From positions 1 to 36,073 of the forward strand of contig NZ_ATVS01000036.1 of assembly GCF_000420845.1 (NCBI RefSeq): 36,073 nucleotides of DNA, given 5' to 3'. The notes below the pieces were generated by a model. It saw only the letters and a list, made by a program, of their open reading frames with translations, did no database searches and was not told the origin of the DNA. A program made the translations under genes and the position numbers. Below are positions 8,473 through 17,200 of the stretch, in pieces. Every line of letters begins with the position of its first letter. The stretch's first letter is position 1. This stretch comes from Butyrivibrio sp. AE3009. Its GTDB lineage: Bacteria; Bacillota; Clostridia; Lachnospirales; Lachnospiraceae.

Positions 8473-10584
8473 ATGAAGAAAAAAGGCTATCATAATCCTT
8501 TCAAGGCACGCAGAGTCAGACAGAAAATGGAAAGAGACCGTGCCCTTCGGGCTTTTCCTCAGGAGGAGTTCGAGGAGTACTGGAAGAAACATTCTGATGA
8601 AGTGTGCAAGGCCGTGTATGAGGCATTCCTTGATACATTGGCCACAGAACGAATTTATATGACGGTTCACACCGCTTTCGGGCAGACCCAGAAGCAGGAG
8701 ATCCACAAGGGAACTATCGGTAGATTCTGCGAGACAATTCCTGACAAATTTAACGGCGTCATCCTTAGAGAGATGATGCCGTCTCTTTCTCATGTCATAT
8801 ACAGTGTTTTACTGAACTGTGACAACATGCCGCTGGTGGACTTTATCATCACCGGTTCTGAGAAAACAATTTCCAAGATTATAATGACATATCTTCGCGA
8901 ATCCAAGAAGAGCCGCGACATTGTAGACTATATCAAGCCACGTCTTTCTGAGATAGTTGTTTTTGAGCAGGTATCTCATAATCCGAGGTATATTCATGCT
9001 GCTGAGAGGCACAAAAAGACCATGGCAGCCAAGAGGCTTCTTTTTGAGAGCATTCAGACCTCAACTCCTGACGATTACACGCAGCTTTTTCCTCTTGCAA
9101 GGCAGATGAAAAGGCATTTTATACTGCATATAGGTCCCACCAATTCAGGTAAGACCTATCAGGCCATGCAGGAGCTGATGAATGCAGACAGCGGAATTTA
9201 TCTGGCGCCGCTTCGTCTTCTTGCCTATGAGCAATATGAGAAGATGAACAGGCAGGGCTGTCCTTGCTCAATGATAACAGGAGAGGAGCGTATCCTAATG
9301 CCCGGATCCTTCCACCAGTCCTCAACCATAGAGATGATGAACCTGGATGAAGACTGGGATATGGCCGTTATTGACGAGGCCCAGATGGTTTCCGACAGGC
9401 AAAGAGGCGGCTCCTGGACCGCAGCGATACTGGGGCTCAAGGCCTCAGTCATTCATCTGTGCGCATCTCCTGATGCAGAGAAGCTTCTGATCCGCATGAT
9501 CACTTCCTGCGGAGATGACTATGAGGTTCAGTATCACGACAGGAAGACACCTCTTCAGATGGATGATGAGGCGGTGGATTTCAGATTCCCCGAGGACGTC
9601 AAGAAGGGCGATGCACTCATCGTTTTTTCCAGAAAAGATGTACACAGCGTTGCCGCAGAGCTTCAGGCCAATGGCATTACCTGCAGCATTATCTACGGAT
9701 CTCTTCCTTACGATGTGCGCCACAGGGAGGCCGGTAAATTCGCAGACGGCACCACAGATGTGGTAGTTGCAACAGATGCAATAGGAATGGGTATGAACCT
9801 TCCCGTAAGACGAATTGTCTTTTTACAGACTATCAAGTATGACGGGGTAAAAGAGAGACCGCTCACTCCCTCAGAAGTCAAACAGATAGCCGGAAGAGCA
9901 GGCAGGTACGGTCTGTACGATACGGGCTACGTGACTTCCTACTATGATTATGAGGTAATTGAGAAACTCCTTGAACACAAGCTGATTCCGCTTAATACAG
10001 CTATGATCAACATTCCGGAGCAGTTTCTTGAGAAGGACGGCAAGGTCTCCACTATTCTTGAGCTGTGGAACAAGATTCCCGCAGCTGAGTACTATGACAA
10101 GGGCGATATCGATGAGAAGATCAAGCTGGCAAGAGCCCTTGAAGCCATTGACGACAACAGGGAGCTGATCCGCAAGTTCATAAGGATTCCGGCAAATACC
10201 GATAACAAAGAGATTTTTGATATATATTCCAAATATTACAGAGCCCAGGCTGAAGGAGAACCGGTGGATCTGCAGGAGACAATCCGGCAGTTTAACACTG
10301 CCTTCGCTGATCCTGAATTCAGACAGTCGCTCCAGACACTTGAGACCTGTAGCGCAGTCTTTGATTTCCTATATTCCTATACGAGGCTCTTTGGAGATGA
10401 AGAGGATCTTCCTCAGATCCTGGAGACCAAAAGAGCAATCTCAGAGCGAATCTTCGAGATTCTGGACCTTCAGAAGCTTAGCATGAAGTCCTGCATCTAC
10501 TGCGGCAAAAAACTGAAATGGTCCTATCGTTACACCATGTGCCAGGAGTGCTACAGGAAGCATAAGTATAGGAAGTATTCGTAA
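8473..10584 (+). CDS. Suv3-like superfamily 2 RNA helicase with C-terminal zinc ribbon
   Basis: This 703-residue protein has an uncharacterised N-terminal region (1-210), then a helicase core close to the Suv3/SUPV3L1 family of mitochondrial RNA helicases. Motifs are Walker A GPTNSGKT (221-228), motif Ia APLRLLAYE (245-253), TGEERI, motif II DEAQ (301-304), motif III-like CASPDAE, motif IV IVFSRKDV, motif V VVATDAIGMGMNLPVRRIVF and motif VI QIAGRAGRYG (471-480). A C-terminal helical region (540-665) ends in CX2C...CX2C (Cys674, 677, 690, 693), a likely zinc ribbon. Suv3 unwinds RNA for degradation with a 3' exonuclease. A parallel role here, with PNPase or RNase R, is inference. It is cotranscribed with the HAD-like gene. 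Confidence 0.85.
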   Translation: MKKKGYHNPFKARRVRQKMERDRALRAFPQEEFEEYWKKHSDEVCKAVYEAFLDTLATERIYMTVHTAFGQTQKQEIHKGTIGRFCETIPDKFNGVILREMMPSLSHVIYSVLLNCDNMPLVDFIITGSEKTISKIIMTYLRESKKSRDIVDYIKPRLSEIVVFEQVSHNPRYIHAAERHKKTMAAKRLLFESIQTSTPDDYTQLFPLARQMKRHFILHIGPTNSGKTYQAMQELMNADSGIYLAPLRLLAYEQYEKMNRQGCPCSMITGEERILMPGSFHQSSTIEMMNLDEDWDMAVIDEAQMVSDRQRGGSWTAAILGLKASVIHLCASPDAEKLLIRMITSCGDDYEVQYHDRKTPLQMDDEAVDFRFPEDVKKGDALIVFSRKDVHSVAAELQANGITCSIIYGSLPYDVRHREAGKFADGTTDVVVATDAIGMGMNLPVRRIVFLQTIKYDGVKERPLTPSEVKQIAGRAGRYGLYDTGYVTSYYDYEVIEKLLEHKLIPLNTAMINIPEQFLEKDGKVSTILELWNKIPAAEYYDKGDIDEKIKLARALEAIDDNRELIRKFIRIPANTDNKEIFDIYSKYYRAQAEGEPVDLQETIRQFNTAFADPEFRQSLQTLETCSAVFDFLYSYTRLFGDEEDLPQILETKRAISERIFEILDLQKLSMKSCIYCGKKLKWSYRYTMCQECYRKHKYRKYS

Positions 10585-10624
10585 AAGAAGAAATTGTTGT
10601 TCAAAGAAGTCCATATTTTAGAAA

Positions 10625-10638
10625 TGTAAACGCTTACA
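10625..10638. promoter_or_regulatory. Catabolite-responsive element (cre), CcpA-type operator
   Basis: TGTAAACGCTTACA matches the consensus TGWNANCGNTNWCA at every fixed position and is nearly palindromic around the central CG. It overlaps the probable -35 box of the phosphofructokinase gene. A LacI-family regulator, most likely CcpA, would bind. Confidence 0.8.
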
Positions 10639-10663
10639 ATTGTATTATTTGCCATGCTATGAT
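10634..10663 (+). promoter_or_regulatory. Probable promoter of the phosphofructokinase gene
   Basis: TTACAA (10634-10639) and TATGAT (10658-10663) are separated by 18 bp. The -35 hexamer shares five bases with the cre box, so binding there would be expected to block RNA polymerase. A second AT-rich stretch closer to the gene (TAGAAT, 10698-10703) would leave no room for the ribosome binding site. Confidence 0.5.
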
Positions 10664-10718
10664 TTTTTCAAGGTTATTTGTGTTTGTGAAAAAAATGTAG
10701 AATGGAGGATTTGGGAAT

Positions 10719-11948
10719 ATGAAAAACGCAATTGTAGGACAATCCGGCGGACCGACAGCAGTCATCAATTCAAGCCTCGCAGGTGTATTTGAGGCAGCTA
10801 AGAACCGTGGCGCTGCCAAGGTGTACGGAATGTGCAACGGAATTCAGGGTTTTCTTGAGGACAGATATGTTGATCTTACTGAGATTTTTAAGAAGCCCAT
10901 CGATATCGAGCTTCTTAAGAGAACGCCCTCAAGCTACCTTGGAAGCTGCCGTTACAAACTCCCCGAGCTTGGCGCTCCGGGGGCTGAAGAAGTATTTGAT
11001 ACAATCCTTGAGAAACTTGAAAGGCTCAATATCGGATACTTCTTTTATATTGGCGGAAATGATAGTATGGATACTATAAACAAGCTGGCGGCCTATGGCA
11101 AGGAGAAGGGGAGTGATATAAGATTTATCGGCGTTCCCAAGACCATAGACAACGACCTGACCGTGACGGATCATACTCCCGGTTATGGCTCAGCTGCCAA
11201 GTATATTGGCGTAGTAATGAAGGAAATCATCAGAGATGCTACGGTCTACGGCACCAAAAATGTAACGATCGTTGAGATAATGGGCAGAAACGCCGGGTGG
11301 CTCACTGCATCAGCTGCCCTTGCCAAAGACTACGACTGTGAGGGCGTTGATATGATCTGCCTTCCAGAGGTACCTTTTAATGTGGACAGATTCGTTGAAA
11401 AGGTACGCAGAATACAGGAAAAAAAGAACAGCATCGTCATTGCGGTTTCTGAGGGTGTCAAACTTGAAGATGGCCGTTATGTCTGCGAACTCTCTGATGA
11501 TGTCCGCGCTGTGGATGCCTTTGGCCACAAGAGTCTTACAGGAACAGCGCGTTTCCTGGCTAATACCGTCGCAAGGAATCTTGATACCAAGACAAGATGC
11601 ATTGAATTATCAACATTACAGCGCTGCGCAGGTCATCTTGCCAGCCGCACTGATATTACAGAGGCTTATCAGGTGGGCGGAGCAGCAGTGAAGGCAGCTT
11701 TTGAAGGTCATACAGGAGAGATGGTGGCCCTTAAGCGAATCTCCAATTCACCTTATCAGTGCACTACTGAGCTTCATCCCATCTCAGAGATAGCTAATCT
11801 GGAGAAAAAGGTTCCCATTGAATGGGTGAATGAGGATCATACAGGAATGAAGCAGGAGTTCATAGACTACGCATATCCTCTGATCCAGGCAGAGCTTACT
11901 CCAATTTTTGTTGGAGGACTTCCGCAGCATATATTCTTAGGCGAATGA
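10719..11948 (+). CDS. 6-phosphofructokinase, probably pyrophosphate-dependent
   Basis: This 409-residue phosphofructokinase makes fructose 1,6-bisphosphate in glycolysis. The phosphate-donor site reads GGNDS (112-116) and PKTIDNDL (140-147). Asp at the second GGxD position and Lys141 after Pro are the residues that mark PPi-using enzymes; ATP-using PfkA has GGDGS and PGTIDND. MGRNAGW (188-194) is the conserved sugar-phosphate site. The N-terminus VGQSGGPTAVINSSL is typical. GGAGG (10704-10708) precedes the ATG by 10 bases. The reaction would be reversible and spare ATP, a common feature of anaerobic Firmicutes. It is the first gene behind the cre box. Confidence 0.9.
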   Translation: MKNAIVGQSGGPTAVINSSLAGVFEAAKNRGAAKVYGMCNGIQGFLEDRYVDLTEIFKKPIDIELLKRTPSSYLGSCRYKLPELGAPGAEEVFDTILEKLERLNIGYFFYIGGNDSMDTINKLAAYGKEKGSDIRFIGVPKTIDNDLTVTDHTPGYGSAAKYIGVVMKEIIRDATVYGTKNVTIVEIMGRNAGWLTASAALAKDYDCEGVDMICLPEVPFNVDRFVEKVRRIQEKKNSIVIAVSEGVKLEDGRYVCELSDDVRAVDAFGHKSLTGTARFLANTVARNLDTKTRCIELSTLQRCAGHLASRTDITEAYQVGGAAVKAAFEGHTGEMVALKRISNSPYQCTTELHPISEIANLEKKVPIEWVNEDHTGMKQEFIDYAYPLIQAELTPIFVGGLPQHIFLGE

Positions 11949-11987
11949 TCGGAATCTCTCAAGTTTTTTTGAGGAAGAACAGGTAAT

Positions 11988-12893
11988 ATGAAACAGAAAA
12001 ATAAGATTTATTATCATCTTCCGGGATTATTTGAATTTTATAACCTGTACAGTGAGTTTCTTCCGCTGTTTAGGAAACACAGGGAATATTTCTATGACTG
12101 GTGCGAAATAGGTTCCATCTATGGCGCACCGGCCGATTGCCTGTGGGGCGGAGGCCGTGTGGGCTTCGGCGAGGAATCCCCATTGAAGGTTGCGGAGCTT
12201 ATGAAGGAGTATGGAATCTCCGCAAGGCTCACCTTCAGCAATTCCCTGATTACCAAGGAGCATCTGTCCGACAGAAGATGTAATGAACTGTGCAGAATCT
12301 TCGAACAGAATAGTTATGCGAACAATGGTATAATAATATATTCAGACCTCCTTCTGGATTATATCAAAGAAAGCTATCCCGATTTCTATTTCGTTTCATC
12401 CACAACCAAGGTAATTACTGACTTCGCAGAATTTACTGATGAATTAAACAGGGTAGAATTTCGCTATGTTGTACCCGATTTTAGATTAAACAAGGAAATC
12501 GCCAAATTAACGGACCTTCCGTCTGAACTTAAGTCCAAAGTAGAGTTTCTTTGCAACGAATGTTGCTGGTATGGTTGCTACGATCGGAAAAACTGCTATG
12601 AGAACGTCAGCCGCAAGAGCCTTGGAGAAGAATGCGAAGACCACATCTGTGTTTCTCCTGATGCAGGAAGAGGCTATCGCTTCTCAGATGCCATGAAGAA
12701 TCCCGGTTTTATCGGAATTGATGATATATTGAACGTATATGCTCCCGCAGGCTTTTCCAATTTCAAGATCGAAGGCCGCAGCCTCGGCAGTGCAGTGATA
12801 CTGGAATTTCTCCTGTACTACATGACAAGACCGGAATACCAGCTCAAGGTCAGGGAGGAGATCTATCTCGACAGTATGTTGGATTTATTCTGA
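11988..12893 (+). CDS. U32-peptidase-like protein with cysteine cluster
   Basis: This 301-residue protein resembles the U32 peptidase/collagenase-like superfamily: a probable TIM barrel with FKIEGRSLGSA (259-269) near the C-terminus, a hallmark of that family. A dense cysteine group at 189-203 (C-x2-CC-x3-C-x5-C) plus Cys216 and Cys221 could hold an iron-sulfur cluster, as in the U32 proteins UbiU/UbiV and RlhA-type enzymes. No catalytic function can be assigned. It is 39 bases downstream of the phosphofructokinase gene with no terminator between, so it may be cotranscribed. Confidence 0.6.
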   Translation: MKQKNKIYYHLPGLFEFYNLYSEFLPLFRKHREYFYDWCEIGSIYGAPADCLWGGGRVGFGEESPLKVAELMKEYGISARLTFSNSLITKEHLSDRRCNELCRIFEQNSYANNGIIIYSDLLLDYIKESYPDFYFVSSTTKVITDFAEFTDELNRVEFRYVVPDFRLNKEIAKLTDLPSELKSKVEFLCNECCWYGCYDRKNCYENVSRKSLGEECEDHICVSPDAGRGYRFSDAMKNPGFIGIDDILNVYAPAGFSNFKIEGRSLGSAVILEFLLYYMTRPEYQLKVREEIYLDSMLDLF

Positions 12894-13026
12894 TTCAGAT
12901 TCTTTTTTGCCAAAAAAGAAAAATAAAACCGAAATTTTTGCAAAGGCAACAATGTATTCCTTTCCTGGAGAAGAATATACTTAATTTATCCTTAAGTAAA
13001 ATCAATCCAATGAGAGGAGGGTGACA

Positions 13027-13224
13027 ATGAATAAGTTTATGAAATGGATTCTTTTTACATTGCTTATTGTCTATGTTGTTTCGCCTGTGGATTTCGTGCC
13101 GGGACCTGTTGACGATATCCTGGCAATCTTCCTTTTGCTGGCAGCCAACAAGAGCAAACTTGCAATAGGACGACGCGATGAAGAGCGTATCGAAGTTGTT
13201 GATGTAGATGGTTCAGAGATTTGA
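13027..13224 (+). CDS. Small DUF1232-like membrane protein
   Basis: The 65-residue protein has one hydrophobic stretch and the characteristic YVVSPVDFVPGPVDDILAIF segment of DUF1232 (YkvA-like) proteins, whose function is unknown. GAGGAGG (13014-13020) sits 6 bases before ATG 13027; a GTG at 13021 touches the ribosome binding site and is unlikely. It precedes the PspC gene by 14 bases. Confidence 0.75.
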   Translation: MNKFMKWILFTLLIVYVVSPVDFVPGPVDDILAIFLLLAANKSKLAIGRRDEERIEVVDVDGSEI

Positions 13225-13238
13225 GGAGAACAAAAGTT

Positions 13239-13445
13239 ATGGAAAAGAAATTATACAGAAGTAATGAAAGAAAGCTTTACGGTGTGTGCGGAGGTCTTGC
13301 AGAGTACCTGGGAATCGATCCTACGATTGTAAGAGTTTTGTGGGTGTTATTTATTCTTTCAGGAGGAAGCGGAATACTTATTTATTTCATTGCAGCACTT
13401 CTGATGGATAACAGACCTGATTACGTTAGCCGTTATGATAATTGA
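13239..13445 (+). CDS. PspC-domain membrane protein
   Basis: This 68-residue protein is a stand-alone PspC domain: KLYRSNERKLYGVCGGLAEY followed by LGIDPTIVRVLWVLF and a second hydrophobic segment. PspC proteins belong to envelope-stress systems in many bacteria; single small copies in Firmicutes are of unknown role. GAGGAG (13223-13228) lies 10 bases before the ATG, inside the end of the DUF1232 gene. A strong terminator follows, closing this two-gene unit. Confidence 0.88.
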   Translation: MEKKLYRSNERKLYGVCGGLAEYLGIDPTIVRVLWVLFILSGGSGILIYFIAALLMDNRPDYVSRYDN

Positions 13446-13463
13446 TGGATTGCATACATAATA

Positions 13464-13499
13464 AAAAAAGCTTCAGAGCCAATGCTTTGAAGCTTTTTT
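13464..13499 (+). terminator. Terminator after the PspC gene
   Basis: AAAAAAGCTTCA pairs with TGAAGCTTTTTT around a 12-base loop, followed directly by the T-run. It is symmetric enough to work both ways. Confidence 0.85.
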
Positions 13500-13606
13500 A
13501 TTACAGTAGTCATAATACTTGCATTTTGAATTAGCATATGCTAACATGATGTACTGGTTAAAAATAGATTTTTGATATAAAACAATAGAAAAAATGAGGT
13601 AATACG

Positions 13607-13975
13607 ATGGTTTCAAACGGTCTTATAATATCAGGTCTTGCAATAATATTGTTTCTCGCTATTAGAGGCTCCGTTAAGCATTTTCTGGGGCAGGGCAGCT
13701 GCTGCGGTGGCGGAAGCTCCACTGTCAGAGAACCTGACAAAAAACTTAAAGGCCCCGTTATTAAGACCAGGGTGTTCAAGATTGACGGAATGCACTGCGA
13801 GAACTGCACCAATCGAGTGAAGAGGGCAATCAACAGGATTGACGGCGTATCTGCAAGGCTGAATCTTCGCAAGAAAGAAGCAGTTGTACAATTTGAGGCA
13901 GACCTGGAAGATACAGTCATCACCTCGGAAATAGAGAGGCTTGGTTATCAGGTTCTGCAGGTCATCTCTAAATAA
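13607..13975 (+). CDS. Membrane-anchored HMA (heavy-metal-associated) domain protein
   Basis: The 122-residue protein has one N-terminal membrane helix (4-20), a short segment with GQGSCCGGGS (28-37) that recalls FeoB-associated Cys-rich proteins, and then an HMA domain (about 52-122). The HMA metal site is GMHCENC (Cys64, Cys67). HMA domains bind Cu(I), Zn or similar soft metals in chaperones and P-type ATPases. Here the domain is tethered to the membrane with no transporter gene nearby. GAGG precedes the ATG at a normal distance. Confidence 0.8.
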   Translation: MVSNGLIISGLAIILFLAIRGSVKHFLGQGSCCGGGSSTVREPDKKLKGPVIKTRVFKIDGMHCENCTNRVKRAINRIDGVSARLNLRKKEAVVQFEADLEDTVITSEIERLGYQVLQVISK

Positions 13976-13995
13976 ATGTAAGATATATCCTCAGT

Positions 13996-14193
13996 ATGAT
14001 TGACATATGGGAGGATTGGAATTATCCGCCGTTGGACACTGAAGAGATTACTGTGGAAGGAACTTTTTCCCTGTATGAGGAGAATAACGAGATGTACTGC
14101 ACTTTGGCAAATGCCAGGCTCGTGGATTACGCTTTATTAATTGTTTCTAAACATTGTCGGAATATCAATCAATACACTTCCCTTAAATGGTAA
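13996..14193 (+). pseudogene. Probable gene fragment (65 codons)
   Basis: An open frame of 65 codons begins at ATG 13996 without a recognisable ribosome binding site. The middle, ITVEGTFSLYEENNEMYCTL, looks like a real small beta domain of the type seen in Lachnospiraceae lipoproteins (written from memory, not searched). The final 20 residues look random. This suggests a remnant of a larger secreted protein that has lost its signal peptide and its ends. It could also be spurious. Confidence 0.3.
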
Positions 14194-14244
14194 AATAAAT
14201 AATGGTTCATTATAATTATTTTGCCCATGCAGGAGGTGCTTCTC

Positions 14245-17200
14245 GTGGAAAAATACAGATATGACGACAAAGAACTTGCGTTTCTGGAAAGAAGCCAGGT
14301 TCCATTTGCGGTATATCAGTTTATTAATAAAAGAGTAGTTACCATAGCTGTTTCAGATGGCGCTACTAAGCTCTTTGGCTATACGGATATGGCCAGAGCG
14401 GATCTCTATGACCTCATGGACAATGATATGTACCGCGATATTCACCCGGATGATCTGTCGGACCTTGGAGATGCCGCTTATAGCTTTGCTACGGGTGGAG
14501 ATGTTTATGATGTGATTTACAGGTCCTATATTAATGGACAGTATCGGATAATTCATGCCTACGGAAAGCATTTTGATAAAGAAAATGGCATAAAGCTGGC
14601 ATTTGTATGGTATACAGATCAAGGCGTTTATGATGAGGATAACAATGCTCAAAAGGATGGTATCTATAATTCCCTGATCAACAAATTGGCCAACAGAAGT
14701 TATAACGTGAGAGTGGAGCACGATTATCTGACGGGGCTTCCTTCCATGACCTATTTCTTTGCTCTGGCAGAGGCAGGTTGCAGGGAACTTCGGCAAAGCG
14801 GCAAGATGCCTGTCATTTTGTTCCTCGATTTCGACGGAATGAAGGTGTATAACCAGACCTACGGTCTTCAGGAGGGCGACAGGTTCCTTAAAAATTTCGC
14901 ATCCGATATCATCAAGCTGTTCAGTCATGAAAACTGCAGCAGATTCAGCGCAGACCACTTCTGTGTATATACCTACGAAGAAAAGGCCAGAGAGAGCGCA
15001 GCCAAGCTCATAGAAGCAAACAAAGCGATTGAAGATGAGAAAAAAATGCCTCTGCGCGTTGGTATGTACCTGTACGAGGATGACACCATCAGTATCAGCG
15101 GAGCCTGTGACAGAGCCAAGATAGCCTGTGACTCAGGTAAAAATAATTATTCTTCAAGGTTCCACATTTTTGATAAGAAGATGATGACTGCCATGGAAGA
15201 CAAGCAGTATGTCATCGAAAACATTGACAGAGCGATTAAAGAAGGGTGGATCAAGGTCTTTTATCAGGCTATTGTAAGAACTGCCAATGGTAAGGTCTGT
15301 CATGAAGAAGCGCTTGCAAGGTGGGTGGACCCTGTAAAGGGCATGTTCAGCCCTGCGGCGTTTATTCCTGCGCTTGAGGAGACCAATACCATTTATAAAC
15401 TCGATCTGTGTATTGTTGATCAGGTACTAAAAAAGATGAAAGAACAGGCAGACAATGGTATATACGTCGTGCCTGTATCCGTCAACTTGTCCAGAAGTGA
15501 TTTCTATACCTGCGATATCGTTGAGGAGATAAGGAAGCGTGTAGACAGTGCCGGCATTGGCAGAGACATGATCGTTATCGAGATCACAGAGAGTATTGTG
15601 GCGGATGACGTTGATTATATGATCAAAGAGATCGGGCGTTTTAAGGAGCTTGGATTTGATGTATGGATGGATGATTACGGAAGCGGCTATTCATCCCCAA
15701 GTATCCTGCAGAAGGTGCCCTTTGACCTCATCAAGATTGATATGCAGTTCGTAAGACAGATGGATGAAAGTGAAAAGGCCAGGATAATCCTTACGGAACT
15801 GGTAAGACTTGCTATGTCTCTTGGAATGGATACGGTGGCAGAGGGAGTTGAAACCGCAGAGCAGGCGGATTTTCTCAAGGATATCGGATGTACCATGCTT
15901 CAGGGATACTATTTTTCCAAACCTATTTCTTTTGAGGAAATACTGGAGAGAGGTAAATCGGGCATGCAGATAGGCTTTGAAAACCCTGAGGAGTCAGGCT
16001 ACTATGTCCTTCTGGGAAAGGTAAATCTCTATGACCTGTCTCTGTCCAGCACCGATGATGAGCAGCACACAGACTATTTTGATACCTGGCCCATGGTCAT
16101 GGTGGAGTGTGGCAAAGACAACATTCTGTCTATAGTAAGGGCCAATATTACCTACAAAAATTATATTGCTGACTATTTCCCCGGTATCTCAGGCAAAAAA
16201 GAATTCGATGCATCGAAGCTCAAGGATAAGCCCGGCACACGGTCGCTCCAGGCAGTACTGAACTGCGCAGAGGACGGAAAAAGAGTTATTGTTACCGATG
16301 TAACAGCAGACGGCAAATTGATCCAGATTCTGGCATGGAGAATTGCTGTTAATCCGGTTACAGAAGTGGCAGCAGTCATGATAGCCATCCTTTCTTCAGC
16401 GGAGGTGAGAGGTGGTCTCCCAGATGAAGCTCAAAAAAGAGAATTACACAAGATCTCAGGGGAATATGCCAAGCTGCAAAAAGAAAATGAACTCCTTAAG
16501 AAAGAAGCTGACAGCAACAGGAAAATAGCGGAACTGAAAAAGTCCGTGTCCGATCTTCTTACGAATATGCCTGCAGTGACCTTCTCCAAGGATGTTATCA
16601 CCAGAAAGTATCTGGCCTGTAACCAGGCCTTTGCCGATTATGCTCACAAGGAAACTCCGGAGGGCGTGGTAGGGCTCACGGATTTTGAGATTTTTGACGA
16701 AGCCACAGCCAGACACTTTATCGAGGATGATAAAAAGGCACTGTCTATGGACAAGCCATATGTTTTCTATGAGGACGTGCCCGATGCTGAAGGTAATCCC
16801 AGGCAGTTCCAGACCACCAAGCTCAAGTTCACGGACGATACGGGACGTGAATGCCTTCTGGGACTGTGCCAGGATGTCACCGAAGCTATGCGTATCAAAC
16901 GCGAATATGTCGCTAAGCTGGCAAAGGTACAGGATCAGGCCAATGTTGATGTCCTTACGGGAATAAAGAACAAGAATGCCTATCAGCAGAGGGAAAAAAT
17001 TGTTGATCGCAGAATTAAGCAGAATCGTCAGGCAGAATTTGCTCTTGTGGTTCTGGATGTCAATGATCTTAAGAAGATAAACGACACTAAAGGTCATAAG
17101 GCAGGAGATGAATGCATCATTAATGCCTGCGAGATCATATGCAGCATTTTCAAAAGAAGCCCTGTATACAGAATCGGAGGCGATGAATTTGTGGTGCTGG

